Assembly: GCA_036926295.1 (NCBI GenBank)
Contig: JAVFKF010000004.1
Location: 62,639,001-62,703,000, forward strand
DNA length: 64,000 nt
Direction: 5' to 3'
Origin: Pachydiplax longipennis
Taxonomy: Eukaryota > Arthropoda > Insecta > Odonata > Libellulidae
Every line of letters begins with the position of its first letter. Within the stretch, counting starts at the first letter, position 1. Below the pieces are notes generated by a model. It made no database searches and was not told where the DNA came from. It saw nothing but the letters and a program-made list of their open reading frames with translations. Positions 37,062 through 48,410 of this stretch are shown piece by piece. Both the position numbers and the translations under genes were made by a program.

Positions 37062-39059
37062 GAGGAGCGCGGATAACTTGATGGCAGGATAAAATATTCT
37101 CTCCTACAATTTAACGAATGATAAACTTATAAATACAAGCTCACTAATGAAGAACTTACAATAACGTTCGCCTGATATTGAATTTCGAATCCATCAATCA
37201 CTAGCAAATTCAAATTTTAACGGATTTCTCGAAAAGATTCAGTAGTACATGTATGCATCCAACGAAGTCTCATCTGCAACTGAATTTTTAGCCGCCAAAA
37301 TAACTGAACAGCAGGAATTCTGGCTTCCTATTGGTCAATCGTTAATTGACTCAATTAAGGAAATATTTTCATAAATATTAATCAAAATTAAAATAAAATT
37401 GATTTTATTAAAATCCAGCTCACATAAATTCAAAAAATTTTTGGAACATTTATTTCACTTTGAGATGATTGATTTGCATTCCACGTAAATTTCGTAATTC
37501 CTCTAAGGCTCTCACCTAACAAAAATTTCGCGCTAAATATTAAGCAACATCGAATTCAAACATAATATATTAAAATGAATTTTAAAACTTTTCGAATGAC
37601 TAACATTTCCATAATATTGTTTATTTGTATTCGAAATAATTTTATGATTCTTCGGAAGTATGATTGTGCAGAAACAAAAGAATGCCACCATGGATTTGCG
37701 TACATATATTGTAATATTATATTTATACCAATAATATATGATAATCATTTTTGGCTGTAAATATTTATTCGTCCTACGTAATTAATTTCCTTTGGAAATA
37801 CGTCCAATGGAAATTTCGCTACAGACATTTTTCTACGCAACATTTATTTTAACTTAACATTCATACAAAATCAGGAGAGTCACTCTGAAAAAAAATCATA
37901 AACCTTTTTCTTCATCATCTTCTTTATCATTGATTATAATTTCCGATTCGAAACTACCGAAACTTTCAACGATTTTCAGAGAACCGACAACGAAATAAAT
38001 TAAGTAAAAAATATCGTTCAAAGTGACTATAGGTCAAGTTTTGGGTTACTGATAATGTTGCTCCGAACTTTTTTTAGCTGATTCACGTCGCTGATTCACA
38101 GGAAAGTGAAGAAGTTTCAATCAATTTAAGTGCGAACTTTACCTCCACGAACGATTCTGTGAACCCCTCTTCTACTCTTGTGGATTCATATGGTGGCAAA
38201 GAGAGAATAAATCCTTTTGGCTATGGCCATTACTAGAACTCCAACCACGAGAATTTCGATTTACAGACACTGCTACACATGTTTTCTCACTGACACACTT
38301 TTCAAACGTTTTAAAATACACCGTGAGTATATCCAAGTATCCACTGTCGACCACTTCCATTCAACTTGAGACACAATGTTACAACGACAGAAAACAAACC
38401 ACAAAAGGAGATTTTATACTATGAACACATAGAGACAGGAAATCCATTATGGTAGACATAAGTGTGGCCTCCGAACAACGGAATTCGCGAAATTTCATGA
38501 CAGGAAGTACAAGTTTCGATCGTCAGTAATTCTATACCATGATTCTCTCACTACAAAAGCGCGGTATACTGCCGTAATAAATTTTTCATGGCTTTTATAT
38601 ACTCTTTAGAAGAAAGTTTCTATGTTTTTGCGAACTTCAAACTAAGTGATATTGGCGCAGAAGAAATTATTCATAAGTGCTCATTAGTGCTTTATCATGA
38701 AGCTGCAATTGCACTTTGAGTGTTGAGTACGTATATTTTTTGATAAATATTCGTGAATGTAGACCATCAGGTTTAGAAATACAGTATTTTATCTAGTGAT
38801 TACTTATTGAATGTGTGAAGATAACATGAGTGTTACGAATATACAAAATTTAGAGTCTTTTGGTATTCTTAGAGGCAGTGGTTATAGGAATTTGTAGCCT
38901 CTCTGTCTTATTCGAAATATATCTTTCAAGAATCGCCAAAATACCGAATCAACGGCCTCCAATACTTGGACTTCGTTTTGGAGGTTAATGAAAAGGGATT
39001 TCTTCGTACATATCACTACTGAGCGTCAATGTTCCAAAAATATGTAAGTTTGTTCTACT

Positions 39060-40980
39060 GCTGGATGGGATCTCCCTAGATGTACTTCTTTTTCACAGGG
39101 AGATAAGGTAAAATGATTTTTTACACATTTAGTGTAAGTATGACTAAATAGACTTCACTTAACCCCTATTATTTGAGGAAGATATACTTTATTTGGCTCT
39201 GTGTGCTGCTAGTGATGTCCTGGCGAAACACTGAATCTATATGACATATTTAGCAGCCTAAGCTGTTCCTCCCCTGTATTTATTAACTTTTGATGAGGAT
39301 GGAACTGTTGATGGACTAAAAATTCTAAATGGGGATAGAGGTATTCTGCCCTTATTTTCTCGCTAAACTAGAACACAAAGATAGGAGAAACATGTAACCA
39401 AATATATCATATTCATAGAATTCAATAATTCAACAAGTATCTCAAAGAAAGTATCTAGCATCTCTTGTATGTCAGTAGCAGTCATAGTAAAGCAAACATA
39501 AATAGCTCAATATCAATTTGATAGATGGAAGATTTACATTTATCTATATAGTATAAAAAACATAAATTTTCATTCATCAGGAAACCATGGCTGTGTAATT
39601 ATGTTGACTTAACAGTAAAATATATTTTCTCCATGAACGAAGCTAATTTCATGACATGAATGCCATATTGTCCTTACGCAAATCTAACTTTTAGGAGAAA
39701 CAAACAAACTATATAGAACATTTATTTTCTTTGTCAAAGTGTTTATTACATAATCTGTCAATGATGGAGTAGTCTTTCAAATCGTAAAGAGAATAATGTA
39801 TATTTAATTTAAATTTCCCTCAGTTTCGTTCATGGCATGCTTATATAAAAGCTAATCATGTATGAGTATATAAGCTAAAGGATGGCCAGTACCTTGTTGT
39901 TTCTAATTGAATTTTACGAGAATTTTGTAAGTTATCATGCAGCATTTATGTGGGTTTTCCAATTGTTGTATTCGGGTACAGTGAGAAAAGCAAGGGAAGA
40001 ACTATTACCTTATTATTTGACACGATTGACAACTTATATCCATAAAAATTCCTTCTCATTGATAAACTTCACTCCTCAAATTGCTTGGTAAGCCTTATTC
40101 CCCCTCCATGGCTATTGCTGGCTGATTGCAAAGGAGTTAAGATTCAAACCAGCATTTGAACTTAATACTCAAAAGAAACATGTGCTATATCAATATTAAG
40201 GAGTTTTCGATAGATATAAATTTTCAATATCCTCATATGATAATTGAACCTGCATTTTTCAATAGATCACATTTTTAATGAAGTAAATTTCATTAACATA
40301 CACTTGAAGTAAAACTACAATAGGGATATTAATTGATTAATCCAGGAAATAATGAGGCCATTCTTAATCTTTAGCTTAGAGCTATGAGATGAAGAAGTTA
40401 TTAAGGTACACAATTTATATGAATTTCTGATAGCCATGAGATTGCCTTAAAATTGTGAAGAAATTAATTGTTACACACATAGGAATTCACTTAGTAGGGA
40501 TTACTTGATTGTGAATTCATGATAACAATGGATCATTTAATCATGATTTCCTTAGGTAAGAGACATGCACAAATATGTAAATATAGATTATAGAGAGCCA
40601 ATGCTCATATTCAACATAAGTTATTTGCACTAATCCATGCAATGCTTTGGTTTTACCTTTTATTGGTTATAATATTATTGGTAACATTATCAAATTCTAC
40701 AGTCTGAATGAGCATATCCTTGATACCCTTTTATCCCCAGTATCTTTAAGGAATAACATACTTACATGGGTAGTCTGAAAAGTTTCCGATATTTCGCCAT
40801 TTCTCGACATGTTTTCTGAAAATTTCTGAAACTTTTCTGAAGATTTCTGAAAACTCTGGGGTTGGAAACTTTTCAGACCACCCTCGTACATGACATATCA
40901 GGTGTGATAAATAATTTTAATTATTGTTTTATTTCAATCAGATTGTAAAGATGATGTAAATTAGAATTTTACACATATGA
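39060..40980. other. CpG-poor spacer between the inverted arms
   Basis: Composition returns to the CpG-poor type of the first 32 kb. It contains one mariner-like MITE and no recognised gene. The 69-codon frame at 39882-40091 has no known motif. Confidence 0.5.
40763..40888. mobile_element. mariner-type MITE (126 bp)
   Basis: Flanked by TA on both sides. The terminal inverted repeats CATGGGTAGTCTGAAAAGTT (left) and CGAGGGTGGTCTGAAAAGTT (right, complement) resemble Tc1/mariner ends. The interior is only about 75 bp with no transposase, so it is non-autonomous. Confidence 0.85.
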
Positions 40981-41389
40981 CGAACTTTTCATTAACAAGA
41001 GCCCTGTTGGGATTGCAAATTTACGCCGAAGTTAAATTTATATAAATGTAAATAAATTTTGGTCAGATTTCGTATGCAAGTTCACTGAAAATTTTTCACT
41101 TCACTGTCGTAATAAGCTGGAAAATTCCGGAGGAAGATTTTAAGTAACCAATGTTAACTGATAGCAACGAAATAATTGACAAAAAATTATTCGTATAACC
41201 TTTAACATAATTTTTTATCAATGTTTCCGTAACATTTAATCGGTAGCTACATTTAATAATAAAATATAGTGTATATATATTTTTTCTTAAAGTGCCCCTT
41301 CCGATTTCGAAGAAAAATTAATCAAGTCAACATTTCACTAGGAAAAGGTAAGTAACGAGAAGAAATATCAGAATATCGTATTTCCAGTG

Positions 41390-42500
41390 AAGGTTAATGG
41401 CATCGGAAGGATTAAAATATACAAGCCAGAGTTTATTATCATAGATTATTGGTAAAAATATAAAATTTACATGCGCAAATTCGTAGTTGTATTCATTTGT
41501 TAATACGTAACCATACTTAGACGAAATAAAAAATCTACTCGAAATAATTACAAACAATTTAATGAAAAGAATAATCTTCCGAAAAATTTCGATATTTATT
41601 TTAACCATATAACAATAAATTTCGATTTAATGTTTAGGAAGTATTTCCTGAAATGAAAAAATTAACGACTGACCAATAGGAGGTCAGCTTACTGTTCAAC
41701 CATTACCTCGACCAATAGGAAACCAGAATTTCTGTTGTCCAGTTATTTTGGCGGCTAAAAGTTCAGTTGCAGATGAGACTTCGTTGGATGCATATATGTA
41801 CTACTGAATCTTTTCGAGAAATCCGTTAAAATTTGAATTTGCTATTGATCGATAGATTCGGAATTCAATATCACGCAAACATTATTGCAATTGCGTACTG
41901 CGTTAGTGAACTTGTATTAAAAAGTTTTAATCATTTTTTAAATAAAGTGAGAGAACATTTTATCCTGCTGTCAAGATTTTCGCGGTCTTCATGGAGGAAT
42001 TTTTAAGTTTGGTAAGTAAATTCTAATGATTTTACCTCATCTAAGTTGAACTTTACAAATTGTGCATTTTAATGAGATAATTTAAGAAGTGATTAAATAT
42101 TTATGATATACGAATCTCCCGACGTCGCCTTATTTTATAATGTTACAGATTATACTATATCAGCGATTCGATTGTTTTATGTGCGAGGTTCGTAAGCTCC
42201 TAGCACTTACACAAAAATTAAGTGACTATTAATTTATTTCTTATTCCAGATGATGTTTTCGTGTTACGATATTGGTATCGGACTTAACATTAATTAGTTG
42301 TTAATTTCATTTTTGTATTTTGTTAGTAGTGTTAACGGATTTAACTTGATTTCATTTGCATAGTAGGATGTGATGATCTAAATTGAGGTTTTAGTAATAG
42401 CTTTTATTTATAACATGTTTTAGACAATATATATTAGTGAGCTCGAATTCTCTAAGATAATTCTCGGTAAATATTTTCAATGTGGAGTAAAGATCAATTA
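41390..42500 (+). repeat. Right arm of the large diverged inverted duplication
   Basis: Reverse-complement partner of 36280-37770. It carries two ATTGG-type CCAAT stretches around 41670-41720, the GCGGCTAAAAGTTCAGTTGC block, and a short promoter-like region before the ATG at 41991. CpG-rich, unlike the flanking blocks at 39.06-40.98 and 43.45-45.06 kb. Confidence 0.85.
41991..42011 (+). CDS. Candidate first exon of gene copy B
   Basis: ATG GAG GAA TTT TTA AGT TTG ends at a consensus GTAAGT donor (42012). An in-frame TAA lies upstream. It is the counterpart of 37041-37061 on the other strand. Joined to exon 2 at 43343 this ATG gives only about 15 codons before a stop, so it may be a leader exon with a short upstream ORF, or a pseudogene. 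Confidence 0.35.
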
Positions 42501-43342
42501 AATATTCGATCGGTTCTTTGAAAATCAGGTTTTACTTTTAGAGAACCTCGATCTTACATTTGGCTACTAATTGCAAAAGATATCGTAAGAAAGAGTTGAA
42601 AATTAGTTTTAACATATGTTGTGTATAAATATGTTACCTGATTCTAATGCTCTTAAAAAGGTTTTGTGTTTTTTTCTACGGCGAAAGAAGACGCTGTCAA
42701 TTTAAATTGTGACGGTTAACGAACTTGGAACTTCAAATATGTCTCAACCTTAATTTTTTGATTCACTTACTTTTATTTCTTTCCATAAAATATAAGATTA
42801 TAATCAATCGCAATCGATGTTATTAAACGATTTCGAATTGGCATCGACAGTATTGATTTGCGTTAATTTTTAGTCCCGTTCATTTATATAATCTTAATGT
42901 TTAAGTGATTCTCAATAGCGTTAGATGTAGTAAATAAGTCACTCTTATTTCTTTCGCTGATTGCTTTGAAATGATGGCAATATACCATTGCCATAATTTA
43001 AAAGCATAGCCATATGAGATGTAATTTATTGTTATCATTATTAACGTTACTTACTGATTACATGATGTCGACGATTTGGTCAGTTATATTTTGTCTCAAA
43101 ATCATATTCTTATTTTATATTTAATTCTGTTTTAGCTTGCTTCAATATACTTCAAATTCCATTGGCTGATAGCCTAGAGGTATTAGTGAAAAATTTTCAA
43201 CAAGAATTAATAATTTAATTGATTAGTGCTTATAGGCTATCACTCACTTATAAGCTACAAACTCTTACACAAGAATGCACCCATTAGTCCATTTTTAAAT
43301 ACTTACAACTATATTTTATCGTTGTTTATTATTTTTCTCCAG

Positions 43343-43444
43343 TTACCGACAAAGAATCTGGTCTCGTGATTTTTAGAGAGCCATAGAGGAAACTCTCAAG
43401 AAAACTGTCATCGTTGGACAAGGGAGGCCCTGGAAGAGGAAGAG
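43343..43444 (+). CDS. Candidate exon 2 of gene copy B
   Basis: The acceptor ATTTTTCTCCAG and donor GTTAGT delimit 102 nt homologous to 35752-35860. The aligned reading frame gives IEETLKKTVIVGQG, then RPWKRK to the donor, compared with MEDEKRTVIAKEW in copy A. Copy A's ATG is ATA here and a TAG lies just upstream, so the frame lacks a start unless translation begins elsewhere. GRP followed by basic residues is faintly AT-hook-like, but that is not enough to name a function. Confidence 0.35.
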
Positions 43445-43449
43445 GTTAG

Positions 43450-45080
43450 TTATTTCAGAAGAAATAATCCTTCCCTTTGCAGTACATCTTTGTTTGCTGG
43501 AACTTTTCAGTGTTTACTGTCTCTTCCTAGTTATATTTTTGATATTCAATGACGGATAGCTTTTATCATAATAATGTCTACCTTATATGTTATAATAAAA
43601 GCACTTTGCTCAAATAATTTAGTTAGTGATTTTGCAAAATTAATTATCTCTACAACTTTAAGTTAAGAAGACTTATTTATACAGAATGCCTCCTTTAACC
43701 CCCATGGCTGAATATTCTTCTTTAAAAAGAAATAGATGAACACTGAACAAATATTACTATTAATTATATATTAATCTCTGCATTAATTTTATGGACAGTT
43801 TGTTTTAACTAGATGAGGTGAATCTAAAGTTTATGTACTTTCAATTGTGGATTATTTCAAGTTATTGAATTGAAGTGATTAATTACTTAAGGATTTTAAT
43901 GAAAATTGTTACTCATGAGGATGGAGTACAAAATATACGTTTTGCTACTGCGGTTTGTATACCTTATTGAGATGCAAAGCTAGATATTACAAAGATGCTG
44001 ACATGATGTATGAAACTTTATGCAATTATATTAAAATCAGTTTTCTAAAGGCATTCTGAATTAATTACTGCATTTAATCCTGTACTCTGACTAACTGATA
44101 AGGATTTGTCAGAATTAGGTTTAGCAGAAGATGACTTTTTTCTGTTGATTTCCTGACACTTAAATGAGCTACCAATGACATCAAAACTACCAGAAATAAA
44201 TGCCCATCTTTGGGATTATTCCATTACATTAAAAATTTGTCCTCTTTCGTAAGTGGAATTGAAAGGACATATACTTAGTAGAGTTAAGGACCAAAGAAGT
44301 TTCTGAATATCTTCTATCAACAACCTGATATTTCCTGGAGTGGATCCCACCCAGGGGACTTAATCAAAGCTAGACCACTGCTGCTGATCCTGAGATATTA
44401 AATGCATCTTTGCACTCTACTGCCTTTTCATTTGCATTTTGAATTTGTTTCTTAAACCACAAATTACTCCCAACTGTTGATGTAAGACATTTATGAGTAA
44501 TCACCAAAATTATTGCAATACACTTCAATTTTATTTAATAGCATGTTTCTTTTACTTAAAGTTAACCCTTATAATGTTGAACTTAAAAGTTGAATTTTTT
44601 GTATTCTCTTCCATAGAAACAATGTTTTAGATTTCCATGGGTGATGTTGATGAAAGTTACTGCTAATTTGTGTTAAAGAGGAGTTCTCTAAATGATTCAA
44701 TCAAATTAAGATATTATCAAAATATCTTTTCAGGATAATTTACTTCATTTACTATTCTCTTTTATTTTATTGCAGAACAGTGTAGATTTTTAATTTCACA
44801 ACTTTCGATGCAGACACCAATTTGTGATTACCCAGAATTTTCTATTAAAAATTTTAAAGGAATTAGCTACACTTTTTGATAATACACACATTTAACTTGG
44901 TCATTCATGCAATTTAAGCATCCAAAATAGCTGTCATACTTTCAAAATAAAGTTCATAATTAAAACTTTTCTAATTAGATCAGTACTCTAAATTTTCTCT
45001 TTCTGTTATCTACTAATATCTCATGATATTATATGTAACGCAGATACTATGACTGTAACCAGTAATCAATTCTTTAATTC
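43450..45080. other. CpG-poor segment downstream of copy B
   Basis: CpGs nearly vanish over 1.6 kb and then return abruptly at 45.1 kb. No exon could be recognised. Confidence 0.5.
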
Positions 45081-45084
45081 CCCA

Positions 45085-45300
45085 AAGGAATAAAATCAAT
45101 GTCTACTTACAAGCCGCCTTTCGGCGTGAGGCAGGGGGTGCAATCACCCTGACTACTTTTCTAGTCGATTATTTTCGCGTATCTTTCTCGGAAAAAACGA
45201 ATTCTTGAATCGACTGGTTCCAGCATGTATTTCTTTTATCTTTCTCGCGGTATCAGAATGGCCTGTATAACAAGGAGGGCGGGTACTATCGGTTACATCT
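45085..45300. repeat. Dispersed repeat (family alpha), copy 1
   Basis: 45150-45275 resembles 48065-48165. Both hold GTCG with TATTTTCGCG or TATTTTACCG, GAATTCTTGAATCGACTGGT versus GAGTTTTTGAAACGACTAGT, and a following CATAAATTTC-type stretch. The preceding AAGCCGCCTTTCGGCGTGAG has a weaker relative at 46236-46258. Confidence 0.5.
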
Positions 45301-46709
45301 TCTATGAACGTACTCTGTCTGAAATTATCAAATAAAATAAATCTCTGATTGCGCTTTTTTTCTTCGAAAGATTTTCATCATGCCTCTTGAAGCATCTGAG
45401 CAACGCTCATCGTAGCAATTCCTTACAGAACGGATTATCTTTCGTTGTATGTACCTTTTCTACTTCGCGAAAACATCAGTTTTCAACTCCCAAACATTGC
45501 ATTCGAGGTGACGCCTAACTAGTGCAAAGTAACATCGTTCCTCATCATCATCATTAGCGATGTCTTTTCAATGGAAACATATTTCAAATGAGAACACGTT
45601 GGCGAATTTAAAAGTTGATTGAAAGTTCTGGTTTGACGTATCTGCGATCGTGCTTTATTACGTCTTGACGCCATAAAGGCAAAAACCACATAGCTGCATA
45701 CTTGTTTAAATGAGAACATTTGGAAAATGGTGGATTGAGACATTTAGAGCTCTGCAGTAATATTTTCGGGACTGGGGAATTAGAACGTGCCAAAACTGAT
45801 AGGTTTTTCTATATAAGAAATACTTTTAAACAAAACATTAAATTTTATATCCGCGCTCCGGTTGGGATTACTTTGTATCTGATGTTGAAATTATATGGTG
45901 CAGATATTACGATAAAAGAATCGCCTTAATGCAGTTTAAAAAAATACCGTGCAGAAATAGGGAGAAATCTGGCTGGGATCTGATATCAAAAAGGCTGATT
46001 TATTCTTTTATAATGATAAAACGGGGATGATATCAAGTCATTAAATACATAGGGAAATAAATTTACGCTAAATAAATGACTTCGCATTTTATTTCGCATA
46101 TACTTCGCATATTTCGCATCAACCATACATGACACTGTAAACTATTAAAATAATGCTTTACCGGAATACCGAAGTATACTATACAAGTAGTGTAAGTCTT
46201 TATACTACGGACATCTGCTTCTAGATTAAGATACTGCAAGCCACTTTTCGGCGTGCGTCGGGAAAGATCCAGACCGCGGGATAGTAGTAGCCCGCTTATA
46301 AATCGGAGTTTTACTCGTGTTGAAGCCTTAAATATTCTTACTTAGTCATTTTCGAGCGTTTCTGATATATTTAAATAATATGTGTTCTTACATATAAATA
46401 AACAATTAAGTATAATTACTTTTTCAGCGCGGATTATTATTAGAAGACATGACGATCTTTAGATCCGGCGTAGCTTTTTCTGTGAATTTAAACTGCTCGC
46501 CTCTCAAAAACTTTAGACATCAACATTTTAGTTTACATTTATAAAATTTAAGCAACTTTAAACTTAAACATTCTCTGATTGGTGGTAGATATTATAGATA
46601 CTTTAGCATTTTTTAAAGGATAAAATTTATCATACAAATATTTCATCTAAATATGTACCCAATAAGCTGCATTCTTCTGATTTTGTTTGGTGCATGTACC
46701 ATAATAGTA

Positions 46710-48062
46710 CAGTGGTACCTCGAGATACGAGTGCCCTAAAATATGAGTTTTTTGAGATACGAGCCGTCGAGCGAGCGAAGTTTTGCTTTGAAATACGAGC
46801 AAAATTTGAGATACGAGGAACGGCCGGCTACACACGACCCAACAGTTTACTGTGCCTCGTGCGTCTCGCATTATCCCACGCATCCCCCAGTATACTTGTT
46901 CACCTCGCAGTCGAAGCATCTTTGATAAGTTTTTCTAGGGCTTAGAGCTTTTTGTGCAATTAAATACTTTATCACATTTCTTTTTATAACCTTGGATCCG
47001 AAGAAAGTGGGTGGAAAGGTCAATGCTCAAAAGAAGATGACGTCTATTGAATTAAAGCGTGAAATCATAGAAAAAATGAGCGAGATGTGCGAGTAGCTTA
47101 CTTGGCGAGGTAGTACGGGCGTAGTACTTCAACGATATGTACTGTGCTTAAACAGGAGTAGTCAATAAAGGGTATAACGCCAGCTAATGGCGTTACAATA
47201 ATTTCTAAGCTCCGGAGCTCTCCGCATGAAAAGATGGAGAAACTGCTGATTGTTTGAGTTACGGAGAAGCAGCTTAAAGGCGATATTTTAACACAGGGCA
47301 TCATATGCGAGAAAGTACGAGCAATTTACGGTGATTTGCTGAATCAGACCCCGCGCACTTCCACGGACGAGGCATCGTAAGACTCGTTTAAAGCCAGTCG
47401 AGGCAAATTTGACAACTTTAGGAAAAGGACCGGCATTTACTTCGTTGTCAGGCATGGTGAGGCTGCAAGTTCGGATCTGAAGGCAGCTGAGGATTATCTC
47501 AAAACTTTTTCCGAACCTATAGAAGCCAAAGGACACATACCCCAGCAAGTCTTCAACTGTGACGAGACGGAGCTTTTCTGGAAGAAGATGCCGAATAGGA
47601 CTTACATAACGACAGAGGAGAAGATTAATCGCCTAACTCATTTCCGCAACATTATGAAAGAGAAGAAGGAACAAACCTCCTTGGACATGTTTTTTTTTTA
47701 ATCCGGCGAAAAAAGGCAAAGACCAGTGAAGAAAAAAGCAGTAACTAAAATTAAGTGTAAAGCAGCATTTAAGTTGTGTGTAAGTTGCATTTTAGTGACC
47801 AAAATACAAATACACTTTATAAAGCCAGTTTATTTCTTTACGTTATCTTTTATTATGTTTTTATACAATATTTGTCATTTATAAAACACTTTTCCTATTC
47901 AAAAACACGCAACAAGAACAACTGGGGTGGCATTTTGGGGCCTGGAACGAATTAATGGCATTTCAATTAATTTCAATGGAGAAAATTGCTTTGAGATACG
48001 AGCAATTTGACATACGAGCAAGGTTACGGAACGAATTAAACTCGTATCTCGAGGTATCAGTG
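46710..48062 (+). mobile_element. Tigger/pogo-like DNA transposon, 1353 bp, inactive
   Basis: Bounded by TA on each side. The left end CAGTGGTACCTCGAGATACG and right end (complement) CACTGATACCTCGAGATACG form terminal inverted repeats, and GAGATACGAG recurs just inside both ends. The interior encodes a broken pogo/Tigger transposase. It is inserted in copy 2 of repeat family alpha or beside it. Confidence 0.9.
46992..47700 (+). pseudogene. Tigger/pogo (DDE, CENP-B/jerky-like) transposase remnant
   Basis: The N-terminal part reads LDPKKVGGK and SIELKREIIEKMSE, like the helix-turn-helix start of Tigger proteins. After many stops and shifts, PQQVFNCDETELFWKKMPNR (47538-47597) is the typical stretch around the first catalytic Asp. 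Nothing resembling the remaining catalytic motifs follows before a T-run at 47690. Length is about 700 bp where an intact gene needs roughly 1.5 kb, so the element has suffered deletion as well as point damage. Confidence 0.85.
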
Positions 48063-48064
48063 TA

Positions 48065-48410
48065 CTTCTCAAATATTTTACCGTCGCTAATTTCCCGCAG
48101 AAAGAATGAGTTTTTGAAACGACTAGTCCTGGCATAAATTTCCCTATTTTTCGCAGCGTCTGATCGGTAATTGTACAGTTCGCCACAATAAAATCGAACG
48201 GTGTAGTCTGTGGTGCATTAGATTGAGGGGTTTCAAATGTCAGTCTTTGCCCATTCCACCCGTACTTCTATTACAAGTTGGCAACATCGGAATATTGCCT
48301 TGGCCGGGGCGTACACATGTGCCTACGCTCCGTCCGATCAGGAGGGCTGCTATCGCGAGGTCTTAAGGAAAGCGATACCAGCGATTGCTGGCAATTTTTC
48401 GGTATTGTCC
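48065..48410 (+). repeat. Dispersed repeat families alpha (48065-48165) and beta (48225-48410), copy 2
   Basis: The alpha part matches 45150-45275. The beta part matches 32455-32640. It continues directly into the foldback arm at 48407, which suggests a larger composite element. Open frames through it (48237-48530 plus strand and overlapping ones) have no motif. Confidence 0.55.

Larger units (their letters stand above)
36280..37770 (-). repeat. Left arm of a large diverged inverted duplication
   Basis: Matches the reverse complement of about 41390-42500 over long stretches, including GAATTCGAGCTC, the exon-1/donor segment, AATCCGTTAAAATTTGAATT, GCAGATGAGACTTCGTTGGA and CCAATAGGAA-type CCAAT motifs. 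Homology probably extends outward to exon 2 on both sides. Confidence 0.85.

Noticed and set aside
37533..37748. Minus-strand 71-codon frame
   Set aside because: Shadow of the plus-strand frame in the inverted arm; low complexity and no partner in the other arm.
40085..40170. Possible minus-strand SINE with GGTTTGAATC
   Set aside because: Only a partial B-box resemblance and no tail or second copy.
44330..44400. Possible minus-strand tRNA-SINE
   Set aside because: The GGATCCACTCC-like B box is weak and no A box at the right distance is convincing.
45519..45929. Overlapping 61-74 codon frames on both strands
   Set aside because: No motifs, no splice signals, and open on opposite strands at the same place; treated as chance.
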